NCBI GenBank assembly: GCA_038042195.1
Contig: JBBTET010000060.1
Span: 1-64,000, forward strand
Source: JACRIM01 sp038042195
GTDB taxonomy: Bacteria > Planctomycetota > Phycisphaerae > UBA1845 > UTPLA1
Length of the DNA stretch: 64,000 nucleotides
Direction: 5' to 3'
Shown in pieces: positions 1 to 7,576 of this stretch. The position numbers were made by a program, and so were the translations under genes. A model generated the notes under the pieces. It saw only the letters and a list, made by a program, of their open reading frames with translations. It was not told the DNA's origin and ran no database searches. Positions within the stretch are counted from its first letter, which is position 1, and the number at the start of each line of letters is the position of its first letter.

Positions 1-267
1 CCCCCCTCCGTGGGGGCCGACGAAACACTGAAACTTCAGGGCGTTGCATTGACTTCGTCGTTCGCCACAGAGGGCGAACGCTACGCTCGACTGGAATCCG
101 CTTTGATAGTCGGTTCACCAGCCTTCTCCGACGGGCTACTAGCTGCCTGCTAGGCAGTTCCTGCCTGGCCAGTCACGCAGGAGTCGGCGATTCGTAATGG
201 GAACGCTAGAATCCCAATATCCGCCCCCCAATCGGCCGATGAACTCGGGACGGATGGTGGTCATTTC

Positions 268-1926
268 ATGGTCTCACTCGTTCGACGATTAACAGTCTCC
301 CTCTCTCTTGCGGCCACATTGACCGTCAGCATCGTGCAGGCCCAGGTCGATCACCGCATCAATCAGGGAAACACCCAGACCGGCGGCTACCAACTCGACA
401 AGAACCCTCAGGCAGGATCAGGTGGCTACAATCTGAGCCGGCCGGGGTTCGATTTCGGGGCAGGGGCCAACGCCATCATCACCAACAACATCACGGGCGT
501 CGGCGGGTTCAAGGGTTTCTCGCCGCTCTATCAGAACAACGCATTTCGCGCTGACCTCCCGTCCACAGGTTTGTCAGGCTTCCAGTCGCGCGGCGTGGGC
601 GTGCCTGAAGTCTCCCCAAGTCGCGTTCCCGGTCCGTCGTATTTTTATGACCCGACTCGGACCATTGCCGACGTGGGCCAGATTCGACAGGGACTCAATG
701 CCCCCGGATCGTCGCGCCTTTCGTCGACGGGCCTTCCGCCCGGGACACCAGTATCGCCCAATCGCGTCACCCTCCCCAATGTGCGAGACCCAAGTGATCG
801 TCGTTTGCAGGTCAATGGGCGCCCCACCATCGGCATGACGAATCGCCAAACGTACGCACCGCTCAGACAGGTTCCATTGGACAGCGTTGCACCCGCCTAT
901 CGCGCGGCCGCCGGGTCTTCGATCTTTGGAACGGCAGTTCCGGAGGTGGAATCCACACTTCCCTCGGGCCTCAGTGTGGACAGCCGGTTGGATCAGGTAA
1001 AGGTCGGGCAATCCTGGAAGGATCTGAATCTTCCGGAGTCGGAGAAAAAGAAGCTGGAGTCAATGCCGGAGCAGGGGAACTTGGCGAAGACGGCGGGAGA
1101 CCTTTCAACTCAGGCCATGCCTGTGGTGGATGGCCGTGTGGACGCACTGTCGATTTCCAAGCCCAACTTCGCACCATTGCCCATGAATGGCCAGGCCCCG
1201 AGCAATCTTGGTGAAGATCGTTTTGCCGATCTATACAACGCCGTCCGAGCGGCGGATCAGGCGGGTGTGAAAGACCTCGGGTTTGAGCCGATGCCCGCGA
1301 CGGCCAGACCGGCGGGGGAATCCTCCAGCGGAGTACCGTCCGCATTAGCTCGAAAGAATACAGACGGCATTGATCAACTGGCGTCCGCCGCCAAGTGGGC
1401 CAAGGACGTTCTTAGCGACCCGATTACGACCTTTGCCGGCAAGTATGAGAACGAGCTTAATCAGTACATGGCTGATGGCGAGTCGGCGATGCATCGCGGC
1501 GACTATTACAAGGCAGCCCGAGTATTCGACCTGGCCCGGACCATTGATCCGTACAATCCACTGACCCATCTTCATCGCGGACATGCCCTGGCGGCGGCGG
1601 GGGACTACGTGTCGGCCGTGACGAGTTTGGAGCAGGGTTTGAAGCGCTTCCCGCACATGGCGGCGTTCAAGATGGACCTGGTGGCCCTGGTGGGCAATCG
1701 GGATATCTTTGACGTTCGCCGGGCCGACCTGGAGACACGGTTGGCGGTGAAGGAGCAGTACGACCTGCGGTTCCTTTTGGGCTACTTAGAGTGGTATTCG
1801 GGGCTGACGGAGGATGGGTTGAAGAACCTGCGACTGGCGGCAGCCAATGCCCCGTCGGACAGCCCGATCCGAACCTTCGCGGGCCTGCTTTCCGGTGAGC
1901 AGAAGCTACCCGAATTGCCAAAATAG
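268..1926 (+). CDS. Secreted TPR-repeat protein
   Basis: 552 residues. The N-terminus (about residues 1-26) has two arginines followed by a hydrophobic stretch ending in VQAQ, a likely Sec signal peptide. Residues 27 to about 370 are low-complexity, rich in Gly, Pro, Ser and Asn, with no fold I recognise. The C-terminal part (about residues 390-530) carries two clear TPR units, one starting near the segment GESAMHRGDYYKAARVFDLA and the next near LHRGHALAAAGDYVSAVTS, followed by a weaker third. The protein is probably periplasmic or surface-exposed and binds other proteins. Its partner is unknown. It appears to stand alone: the next plus-strand feature is a tRNA 600 bp away. The ATG at 268 was chosen because the signal peptide starts there; the upstream GGATGGTGG is only a weak ribosome-binding match. 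Confidence 0.75.
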   Translation: MVSLVRRLTVSLSLAATLTVSIVQAQVDHRINQGNTQTGGYQLDKNPQAGSGGYNLSRPGFDFGAGANAIITNNITGVGGFKGFSPLYQNNAFRADLPSTGLSGFQSRGVGVPEVSPSRVPGPSYFYDPTRTIADVGQIRQGLNAPGSSRLSSTGLPPGTPVSPNRVTLPNVRDPSDRRLQVNGRPTIGMTNRQTYAPLRQVPLDSVAPAYRAAAGSSIFGTAVPEVESTLPSGLSVDSRLDQVKVGQSWKDLNLPESEKKKLESMPEQGNLAKTAGDLSTQAMPVVDGRVDALSISKPNFAPLPMNGQAPSNLGEDRFADLYNAVRAADQAGVKDLGFEPMPATARPAGESSSGVPSALARKNTDGIDQLASAAKWAKDVLSDPITTFAGKYENELNQYMADGESAMHRGDYYKAARVFDLARTIDPYNPLTHLHRGHALAAAGDYVSAVTSLEQGLKRFPHMAAFKMDLVALVGNRDIFDVRRADLETRLAVKEQYDLRFLLGYLEWYSGLTEDGLKNLRLAAANAPSDSPIRTFAGLLSGEQKLPELPK

Positions 1927-2020
1927 TTGCACGTCGTGGTGGGGCGATCCCGGTTAATCAATCCAAGCGTCACAGGCAAGAAAAAGTGCCGATCTTGCCA
2001 TTTTCTTCTTGACAGCCCTC

Positions 2021-2067
2021 CAAAAAAAGAAAGCACCGAGCGCCGCAGGGGCAATCTCGGTGCTTTC
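2021..2067 (-). terminator. Intrinsic terminator, minus strand
   Basis: GAAAGCACCGAG (2029-2040) pairs with CTCGGTGCTTTC (2056-2067) across a 15-nt loop. On the minus strand the stem is followed by seven T (2028-2022). On the plus strand no T tract follows, so it should act only on leftward transcription. Confidence 0.7.
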
Positions 2068-2159
2068 CGGAGGGGAAAGAAGCCAGTAGGAATAACCCTG
2101 ATAATCAGGGCTGTTTGAAGCTATCGACCTCCGGTATCAATGTCGTTCATTTCGCTTCC
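2021..2159 (-). ncRNA. Candidate small RNA, unknown family
   Basis: Read on the minus strand, a perfect TATAAT at 2171-2166 is followed by about 140 nt with the layout of an independent small RNA. There is a closing stem CCGGAGG (2134-2128) with CCTCCGG (2073-2067), an internal hairpin CCCTGAT/ATCAGGG (2110-2096), and then an 11-12-bp GC-rich stem followed by C and seven T (2067-2021), a textbook intrinsic terminator. No minus-strand protein gene lies upstream that would need this terminator. A nine-codon reading frame starting at an ATG near 2147 (MNDIDTGGR), preceded by GGAAGCGAA, could be a leader peptide instead. No -35 box was found, and I cannot assign the RNA to a known class. Confidence 0.35.
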
Positions 2160-2393
2160 GGAAATATTATACGCCGCACCCTTGTCGGCTTCCATATTAT
2201 CGACATTTCCTTACAGCCCCTACATTCGATTCAGCTTCAACCATGTCAATGTAGGTATTATAGGAAGCTGGGGATGGTTGGGGGTGGGTCCGCCAATCGA
2301 TGTACGAATCCGGGTGACAGAAGTTCAACCAGACGGCTCTTTTTTTATGCAGAATCAGTGCAAACCTGGGTGGTTTCTCAGGTCATTGGGCCG

Positions 2394-2421
2394 TTGACAG
2401 GCCCCGCAGGTCGCCTAGACT
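2394..2421 (+). promoter_or_regulatory. Probable sigma-70 promoter of the tRNA-Arg gene
   Basis: TTGACA (2394-2399), a 16-bp spacer and TAGACT (2416-2421). Transcription would start near 2428, about 100 nt before the tRNA. The -10 resembles the TACACT seen in the dnaA and ppdK promoters of this window. Confidence 0.55.
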
Positions 2422-2526
2422 GCGTTTTCCGGCTTTCTGACGCACTGGGGCGGCTTTCGTTACCCCAGAATTGGATTCGGGGCAGGCACGCGCCCCATGT
2501 CGCCGTGCATCAGGGGGCAATAGGAA

Positions 2527-2600
2527 GACCGCGTAGCTCAGCTGGATAGAGCGCAGCCCTGCGAAGGCTGAGGTCGGTGGTTCGAATCCACTCGCGGTCG
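2527..2600 (+). tRNA. tRNA-Arg, anticodon GCG
   Basis: A full cloverleaf can be drawn by eye. The acceptor stem is GACCGCG/CGCGGTC (2527-2533 with 2593-2599), the D stem is GCTC/GAGC, the anticodon stem is CAGCC/GGCTG with loop CTGCGAA (anticodon GCG at 2561-2563), and the T stem has loop TTCGAAT. The discriminator is G at 2600 and no CCA is encoded. A20 in the D loop fits arginine identity. GCG reads the codon CGC (and CGU by wobble). Most bacteria instead use ACG, edited to ICG, for this codon box. Confidence 0.93.
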
Positions 2601-2696
2601 GTATTTCAGCCCCACCGTTTTGTCATTCGGACTGTCGCGTTTTTTTTGAAAACCGTGCGCAGCCGTTGCATCCGCGATCACTACAATCTTGCTTGA

Positions 2697-3920
2697 ATGT
2701 TCACCGCGCCTTCATCTCATGGTTTGGCCGACATCTCGGCGAAGGTCGAAGCCGGCGAACGGCTGTCGTTTGATGACGGCGTGCGGCTCTACGCCTCGCG
2801 CAATATTCATGAGATCGGGCGGTTGGCGACGGACGTGCGCCGACGGCTTCACGGCGACCGTGCGTACTACAACATCAATCGGCACATCAACTACTCGAAT
2901 TATTGCGTGCTGCGATGCAAGTTCTGTTCGTTCTATCGCCCGTATTCCAAGACGTCGTCGCGATCACTGGCGGTTGCAAATCCCGACGGAGGCTTGAGTC
3001 TGCCGCAAGTCGGGCTTGTGCGTGACGATGGCTACGAGCTGTCCGTTGACGATATCGTGCAGCGCGCGACGGAGGCCTATCAATCCGGTGCGACGGAGGT
3101 CCACATCGTCGGAGGGTTGCATCCCAAATTGCCGTTCGAGTTTTACCTCGACATGTGCCGCCGCATTCGCTCCGCGTGCCCGCGCATCTGCATCAAGGCG
3201 TTCACTGCGATTGAGATCATTCACTTCACGCGGATCACCAAGCCGCGTTTGTCCATACTCGAGGTGCTGTCACAACTACACGACGCTGGATTGGATACGT
3301 TGCCAGGCGGTGGTGCGGAGATATTCGACGATCGTGTTCATGAAGAGGTGTATCAGTCGAAGGTGGGCGAACAGGGCTGGTTTGACGTGCATCGCACCGC
3401 CCATGAGCTTGGAATCCCGACGAACGCGACCATGCTCTATGGCCACGTCGAGCGGCCTGAGGAGCGCATTGGTCACATGATCAAACTCCGCGAGCAGCAG
3501 GACATTTCACTCGGCACCTGCAAGGCGGCGTTTAATTGTTTCATTCCGTTGTCATTCATCCCCGATGGCAGTGATTTGGCGCATCTGCCTGGGCCGACGG
3601 GGTTTGATGATTTGAAGACGCTTGCGATTAGTCGACTCATGCTGGACAACGTGCCGCACATCAAGGCGTTTTGGATTATGCAGTCGGCGAAGCTGGCGCA
3701 GGTGTCGCTCAAATGGGGCGTCGATGATCTGGATGGGACGGTGGTGTATTACGACATCACGAAACGCGAGGGCGGCGAGGGCAACACGCATCAGGAATTG
3801 AGCGCGGAGCAGATGCGGGCACTGATGCATGAGACGGGTTGCCAGCCCGTGGAGCGCGACAGCCTATATCGGTCCGTGGTGCGCGAGGGTACATCATGGC
3901 GGGTGGGCGGCGCGGCCTGA
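2697..3920 (+). CDS. mqnE: Aminofutalosine synthase (radical SAM)
   Basis: 407 residues. It converts 3-(1-carboxyvinyloxy)benzoate and S-adenosylmethionine to aminofutalosine, the second committed step of futalosine-route menaquinone synthesis in the cytoplasm. Seen: a radical-SAM cluster motif with Cys70, Cys74 and Cys77 (NYCVLRCKFCSFYR), then VHIVGGLHPKLPFEFY, LPGGGAEIFDDRVHEE and NATMLYGHVERPEER. The last two are typical of MqnE and separate it from MqnC. Length is normal. The ATG at 2697 lacks an obvious Shine-Dalgarno but gives the expected N-terminus. No other mqn genes are in the window. It converges on the HtrA gene with only 12 bp between the stop codons. MqnC is the main alternative, judged less likely. 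Confidence 0.93.
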   Translation: MFTAPSSHGLADISAKVEAGERLSFDDGVRLYASRNIHEIGRLATDVRRRLHGDRAYYNINRHINYSNYCVLRCKFCSFYRPYSKTSSRSLAVANPDGGLSLPQVGLVRDDGYELSVDDIVQRATEAYQSGATEVHIVGGLHPKLPFEFYLDMCRRIRSACPRICIKAFTAIEIIHFTRITKPRLSILEVLSQLHDAGLDTLPGGGAEIFDDRVHEEVYQSKVGEQGWFDVHRTAHELGIPTNATMLYGHVERPEERIGHMIKLREQQDISLGTCKAAFNCFIPLSFIPDGSDLAHLPGPTGFDDLKTLAISRLMLDNVPHIKAFWIMQSAKLAQVSLKWGVDDLDGTVVYYDITKREGGEGNTHQELSAEQMRALMHETGCQPVERDSLYRSVVREGTSWRVGGAA

Positions 3921-3932
3921 CTCTTGCTGCGA

Positions 3933-5468
3933 TTATCGAACTCGCAACACCAGATAATCGAAGTCTGTCTCGATGCGGTACTTGAGCCGAACTCCCTTGG
4001 CGACGACCTCCCGAGTGAGAACCTCGTGCAGGTCAGCGACTGTGATGACCGGCTTGTCGTTGGCACTCACGATGATCTGCCGGGCCTTGAGGCCGCACTC
4101 GTAAGCTTCGCTGGTCGGATCGACGCGGGTGATGAGTACGCCAACGGCAGAATCAGTGTCTATTTTGTATTTCCTGGCGAGGGCCGGGGTCAACGTCTCG
4201 GCTTCGAAACCGAATTCACCGAAGCGTCCGTTGCTGGAATCGTCGTCGGCCTGCTCCTCGTCGTCAGAGTCTTTTCGTTGATGCGGATCGACTCGTGACG
4301 GCTGCGTGGGCGTCCGTGTCGAGAAGCCTTCGGGTTGCAGGCCGACGGTCACGGTCATTTTGCTTTTCTGTCCTTTTCTCCAGACGTCGAGTTCGACTTC
4401 CGCGCCCGGTTTATACGTGGCGATCTGCTCTTGCAAGTCAGCCTGACTGCGAACGCCCTTGCCGGCCACGCGAAGGACGATGTCCTCAGCTTGCAGGCCG
4501 GCCTTTGCAGCGGGGGAGTCGTCACTGACAACACCAGTGATGAACGCGCCGGAAACATCTCCCAGCCCGTAAGCCTCGGCAACGCGATCATCGACGGGCT
4601 TTATGAGGACACCCAGATAGCCGCGGACAACCTGTTCGCCGTTCTTGAGTGCGCTGGCGATGCGGGCGACGGTGTTAGAGGGGATGGCAAAACCAACGCC
4701 TTGATGGCCGCCGGATTCGGTGGCGATGGCGACGTTGATGCCGATGACTTCGCCGCGCGTGTTGATGAGCGGGCCGCCGGAGTTGCCGGGGTTGATGGGT
4801 GCGTCGGTCTGAATCCAATTCTTGTAGGCGATGTCGACGTCGATGGAATCCTCGCTTCGACCCATCGCACTGATGATGCCGTGCGAGACGCTGTGGCCGA
4901 GGCGGAACGGGCTGCCGATGGCGAGCACGATCTGGCCGGGGCGAAGGCGCTCGGAGTCGCCGAGCTTGGCGGGCGTGAGGCGATCTCCATTGATCTTTAT
5001 CACCGCGAGGTCGGTCTTGGGATCGGTGCCGACGACGTGGCCGGTGAACTTGCGACCGTCGGCGAGGGTCACATAGATCGTTCGTGAGTTGGCGACGACA
5101 TGGTTGTTGGTGACGATGTGGCCATCTTCATCGATGATAATGCCGCTGCCGGTGCCGGTAGTTGGCATGGGGCGGAAGTTCTCATCTCCAAGCATGCGTT
5201 GGAGTTCGCGGTTCATGGCCTTGTTGATGCTGACGGCCTTGATATGAACGACGGAGGGCTTCACGGCTTCCGACACGTTGGCGAAGGCGTTGGAGAGTCG
5301 CTCCAGGTCGGCGACGCCGTCATCGCTCAGCAGCGGTGAGCGGTCGTTGAGAGCTGTCGTGTTGGGCGCGTCGCCGGCGAGCATGATGGTTGGCCGTGAT
5401 GCCATCAGCCCCAGTGCGGCGATGGCAATTGCGCTGGCACGTCGGCGATACAACTGGCAAATCCGCAT
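3933..5468 (-). CDS. Periplasmic HtrA/DegP-type serine protease
   Basis: 511 residues. Protein quality control in the periplasm: a trypsin-like protease with two PDZ domains. The N-terminus (residues 1-32) is a signal peptide with an RRR start and a hydrophobic core. The catalytic triad is visible as His123 (IVTNNHVV), Asp153 (DPKTDLAVIKI) and Ser230 (PINPGNSGGPL). PDZ1 spans about residues 285-380 and PDZ2 about 415-505, with a charged linker rich in Asp, Glu and Gln at about 385-410. The ATG at 5468 is preceded by GGAGG eight bases upstream. The gene lies downstream of dnaA on the same strand, but a terminator-like hairpin separates them, so it is probably transcribed on its own. DegP and DegQ/MucD subtypes cannot be told apart here. 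Confidence 0.93.
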   Translation of the reverse strand: MRICQLYRRRASAIAIAALGLMASRPTIMLAGDAPNTTALNDRSPLLSDDGVADLERLSNAFANVSEAVKPSVVHIKAVSINKAMNRELQRMLGDENFRPMPTTGTGSGIIIDEDGHIVTNNHVVANSRTIYVTLADGRKFTGHVVGTDPKTDLAVIKINGDRLTPAKLGDSERLRPGQIVLAIGSPFRLGHSVSHGIISAMGRSEDSIDVDIAYKNWIQTDAPINPGNSGGPLINTRGEVIGINVAIATESGGHQGVGFAIPSNTVARIASALKNGEQVVRGYLGVLIKPVDDRVAEAYGLGDVSGAFITGVVSDDSPAAKAGLQAEDIVLRVAGKGVRSQADLQEQIATYKPGAEVELDVWRKGQKSKMTVTVGLQPEGFSTRTPTQPSRVDPHQRKDSDDEEQADDDSSNGRFGEFGFEAETLTPALARKYKIDTDSAVGVLITRVDPTSEAYECGLKARQIIVSANDKPVITVADLHEVLTREVVAKGVRLKYRIETDFDYLVLRVR

Positions 5469-5803
5469 GTCGTCTTCCTCCGAGCGGTGCCGCGATGACC
5501 CCGTCGAGATCGGGAATCACTCGTGGCAGGCCGCCTATGCTAACCTTGATCGGGCAACACGGCTCAGGGCGTCATGATTGATGCGACGCATAAGCGTGTT
5601 TCCCTATTAAAGACGGTCGGATGGGCAATTTCTGCTGGAATCCAGAAACAATTCGTTTTGGAAGGGGGTCGCAGGAAGTACCGTATCAGATATGGGGCGG
5701 GTTGGCGGAGAAAAAGAGCGGGCATCCATGCCCGCCGACCGGATTCGGCACGAGGCCGAGGTCCGGCAAATCCGTTTTCGGTCGCAGCGCGGACAGGCTC
5801 GGA
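5469..5803. other. Intergenic region between dnaA and htrA
   Basis: No protein gene seen. It holds the dnaA terminator hairpin near its right end and presumably the htrA promoter. No clear promoter hexamers were recognised. Confidence 0.6.
5709..5735 (-). terminator. Intrinsic terminator downstream of dnaA
   Basis: GCGGGC (5718-5723) and GCCCGC (5730-5735) pair around ATCCAT. On the minus strand the stem is followed by TCTTTTTCTC. It lies about 70 bp after the dnaA stop codon. Confidence 0.65.
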
Positions 5804-7228
5804 CTAGCGACCAAACTGCTCCTCCAGGGACTTGATGATGTCCTGAATCTTGCGCGACTGCGGCCCGGCAGCTCCGGGCCAGGTAGCCTGTGCATCAGCC
5901 TCGATTAAGCCGCTGATTCGTCGGCAGGCCAGCAGCACGGTCGTGTGGTTCTTGTTGCCCATCACGCGGGCGATTTCAGGCAGACTCAAGTCGGTGTGCT
6001 TGCGGGCGAGGAACATCGCCACGTTTCGCGCGAGGGCGATGGTGCGGCTCTTGCGGCTGGTGTGCAGGTCGGCCGGTGTGACGCCGAAGTACGTGCCGAC
6101 GCCTTGCTCGATGTCGCTGGCCGTGACCATGCGACCGGTTTGGCGAAGGTGCTCGTCGAGGGCCTGTCGAGCGAGGTCGAGGGTGATCGGTGTCTTGACC
6201 AGGGCGGCATAGGCCAGGAGCTTTACGAGGCAGCCTTCGAGTTCGCGGATGTTCGCTTGAATCTTGCCGGCGATGTATTGGATGACGTTGTCGGGGACGC
6301 TGTGCTTCGTGGCGATGCCCTTGCGCCGGAGGATTTCGCAGCGTGTCTCGAAGTCGGGCCGATCCATTCGGACGACCATTCCGGAGACGAGTCGATTGAC
6401 GAGCGACTCAGAGAGATCACCGATCATTTTGGGATGGGCATCCGAGGCAAGGACCACGCGCTTGCCGGAGGCCTCAATGGAGTTAAAGGTGTGCAGGAAC
6501 TCTTCCTGCGTCGCCTTTTTGTTGGCGATAAACTGAACGTCGTCGAGCAGAAGCACGTCGATCTCGCGGTAGCGATGGCGGAAGGCGTCGAGCTTCCGCT
6601 CGCGGAGGGCGAAGAGGAACTGGTTTGTGAACTCCTCGCCCGAGACGCACACCGAGCGCACGTCCGGCCGGGTCTCAGCGAGGCCGTTGGCGATGGCATG
6701 GAGCAGATGAGTCTTGCCGAGGCCGCAGGCACTGTGGAAATAAACATTGCCCATACTGCGATCGGTGCCTTCGATGACGGCCGTGGCGACGCTGTGGGCG
6801 AGGCGGTTGCTGCTGCCGACGACGAAATCGTCGAGGCGGCCGCGGAGCTTTCGCGGTGGGTCGGGGAGCAAGTCGCTCTTGGTGCCGCGGCTTTCACGAA
6901 TGGCCCGCTCGGCGGTCTTCTCGATGAAGGCGGCCTGGGAGTTGAGCTGCGTCTTGCGAAGGTTGCGAAAAAGGACGGAGTCGATGGAGAAGCTCACCTG
7001 GACGTCGCGGCCGGTGATGTCCTTTGCGGCTTGCGAGATGGCGTCGGAGAAGTGGTCTTCAATCCAGCCGCCGATGAAAAGATTGGGGACACCGACCTTG
7101 ATGTAATTTTCAGCACAGGTGAGTTGGGTTGAATTCTTGAACCAGACCTTGAATCGCTGGGGGCCGACGAGTTCTTCGATTCGGCTTTTGATTCGTTCGG
7201 TGGTATCGAGAGGGATTTGAGTCAGCAC
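5804..7228 (-). CDS. dnaA: Chromosomal replication initiator protein DnaA
   Basis: 474 residues from the GTG at 7228. It binds DnaA boxes at the origin and opens the duplex. Domain I is at about 3-75, the linker at about 75-130, the AAA+ domain at about 130-325 and the DNA-binding domain IV at about 370-460. The Walker A region reads SACGLGKTHL (166-175; Lys172), Walker B is LLLDD (226-230), and the signature is MGNKNHTTVLLACRRI (423-438). The first glycine of the usual P-loop GGxGLGKT is Ser here, followed by Ala and Cys. An upstream in-frame GTG at 7243 would add five residues, but AAGGAG sits ideally before the GTG at 7228. A promoter lies about 170 bp upstream. The flanking genes are not the usual dnaN/recF neighbours. 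Confidence 0.95.
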   Translation of the reverse strand: MLTQIPLDTTERIKSRIEELVGPQRFKVWFKNSTQLTCAENYIKVGVPNLFIGGWIEDHFSDAISQAAKDITGRDVQVSFSIDSVLFRNLRKTQLNSQAAFIEKTAERAIRESRGTKSDLLPDPPRKLRGRLDDFVVGSSNRLAHSVATAVIEGTDRSMGNVYFHSACGLGKTHLLHAIANGLAETRPDVRSVCVSGEEFTNQFLFALRERKLDAFRHRYREIDVLLLDDVQFIANKKATQEEFLHTFNSIEASGKRVVLASDAHPKMIGDLSESLVNRLVSGMVVRMDRPDFETRCEILRRKGIATKHSVPDNVIQYIAGKIQANIRELEGCLVKLLAYAALVKTPITLDLARQALDEHLRQTGRMVTASDIEQGVGTYFGVTPADLHTSRKSRTIALARNVAMFLARKHTDLSLPEIARVMGNKNHTTVLLACRRISGLIEADAQATWPGAAGPQSRKIQDIIKSLEEQFGR

Positions 7229-7576
7229 GGCGCGCTCCTTCACCGACCCGCGTGAGGCACGCGGTTGGAATGAACCCTAGAGTTTTTGTCAGTTGCTGTA
7301 CCAGATGTTCAAGCTTGTGACGACCGGGTCAGTCTTGCGGCGACTGAATCTCATTGCGTTCGTCCAAGCGTCTCATTCGTTGTTCAGCGGGGCGGAAGTG
7401 TAAATAGAGCGAGGCGTCGCGTCAACGAATAAACTTTAACGAAATATTTGCACAGGCGCATCAGTCATGGAATTCAGAACCTTGCGCGCGGATAATTTTT
7501 TTCCTCCACCGGCTTCACACACAGTTTCATCGGCGCGTGAATAACAAGTGGAGAACAGCGACTCCGGCGCGCATGT
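7229..7576. other. dnaA upstream region, possible but unproven origin
   Basis: Holds the dnaA promoter and an AT-rich patch (about 7425-7450). Two minus-strand nonamers resemble the DnaA box TTATCCACA with two mismatches each: TTATCCGCG (about 7487-7495) and TTATTCACG (about 7537-7545). Two weak boxes do not establish oriC. Confidence 0.3.
7397..7425 (-). promoter_or_regulatory. Probable dnaA promoter
   Basis: On the minus strand: TTGACG (7425-7420), a 17-bp spacer and TACACT (7402-7397). This predicts a leader of about 160 nt before the dnaA start. The weak DnaA-box-like nonamers lie upstream of it, which would allow autoregulation, but they are poor matches. Confidence 0.55.

Larger units (their letters stand above)
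1927..2526. other. 600-bp region without protein genes
   Basis: No convincing protein gene on either strand. It contains a strong minus-strand intrinsic terminator (2021-2067), a dyad CCGGAGG/CCTCCGG (2067-2073 and 2128-2134) enclosing a small hairpin (2096-2110), three TATAAT-like boxes on the minus strand (2166-2171, 2196-2201, 2257-2262) and a plus-strand sigma-70-type promoter in front of the tRNA (2394-2421). The composition is more AT-rich than the flanking genes between about 2140 and 2270. Confidence 0.7.

Noticed and set aside
2115..2549. Plus-strand reading frame running into the tRNA gene
   Set aside because: It overlaps the tRNA and its promoter, has no ribosome-binding site and no recognisable domain.
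5945..7132. A reading frame of about 395 codons antisense to dnaA
   Set aside because: Acidic low-complexity product typical of a GC-rich shadow; dnaA itself is secure.
7229..7576. Firm oriC call
   Set aside because: Only two nonamers with two mismatches each; no cluster of consensus DnaA boxes.
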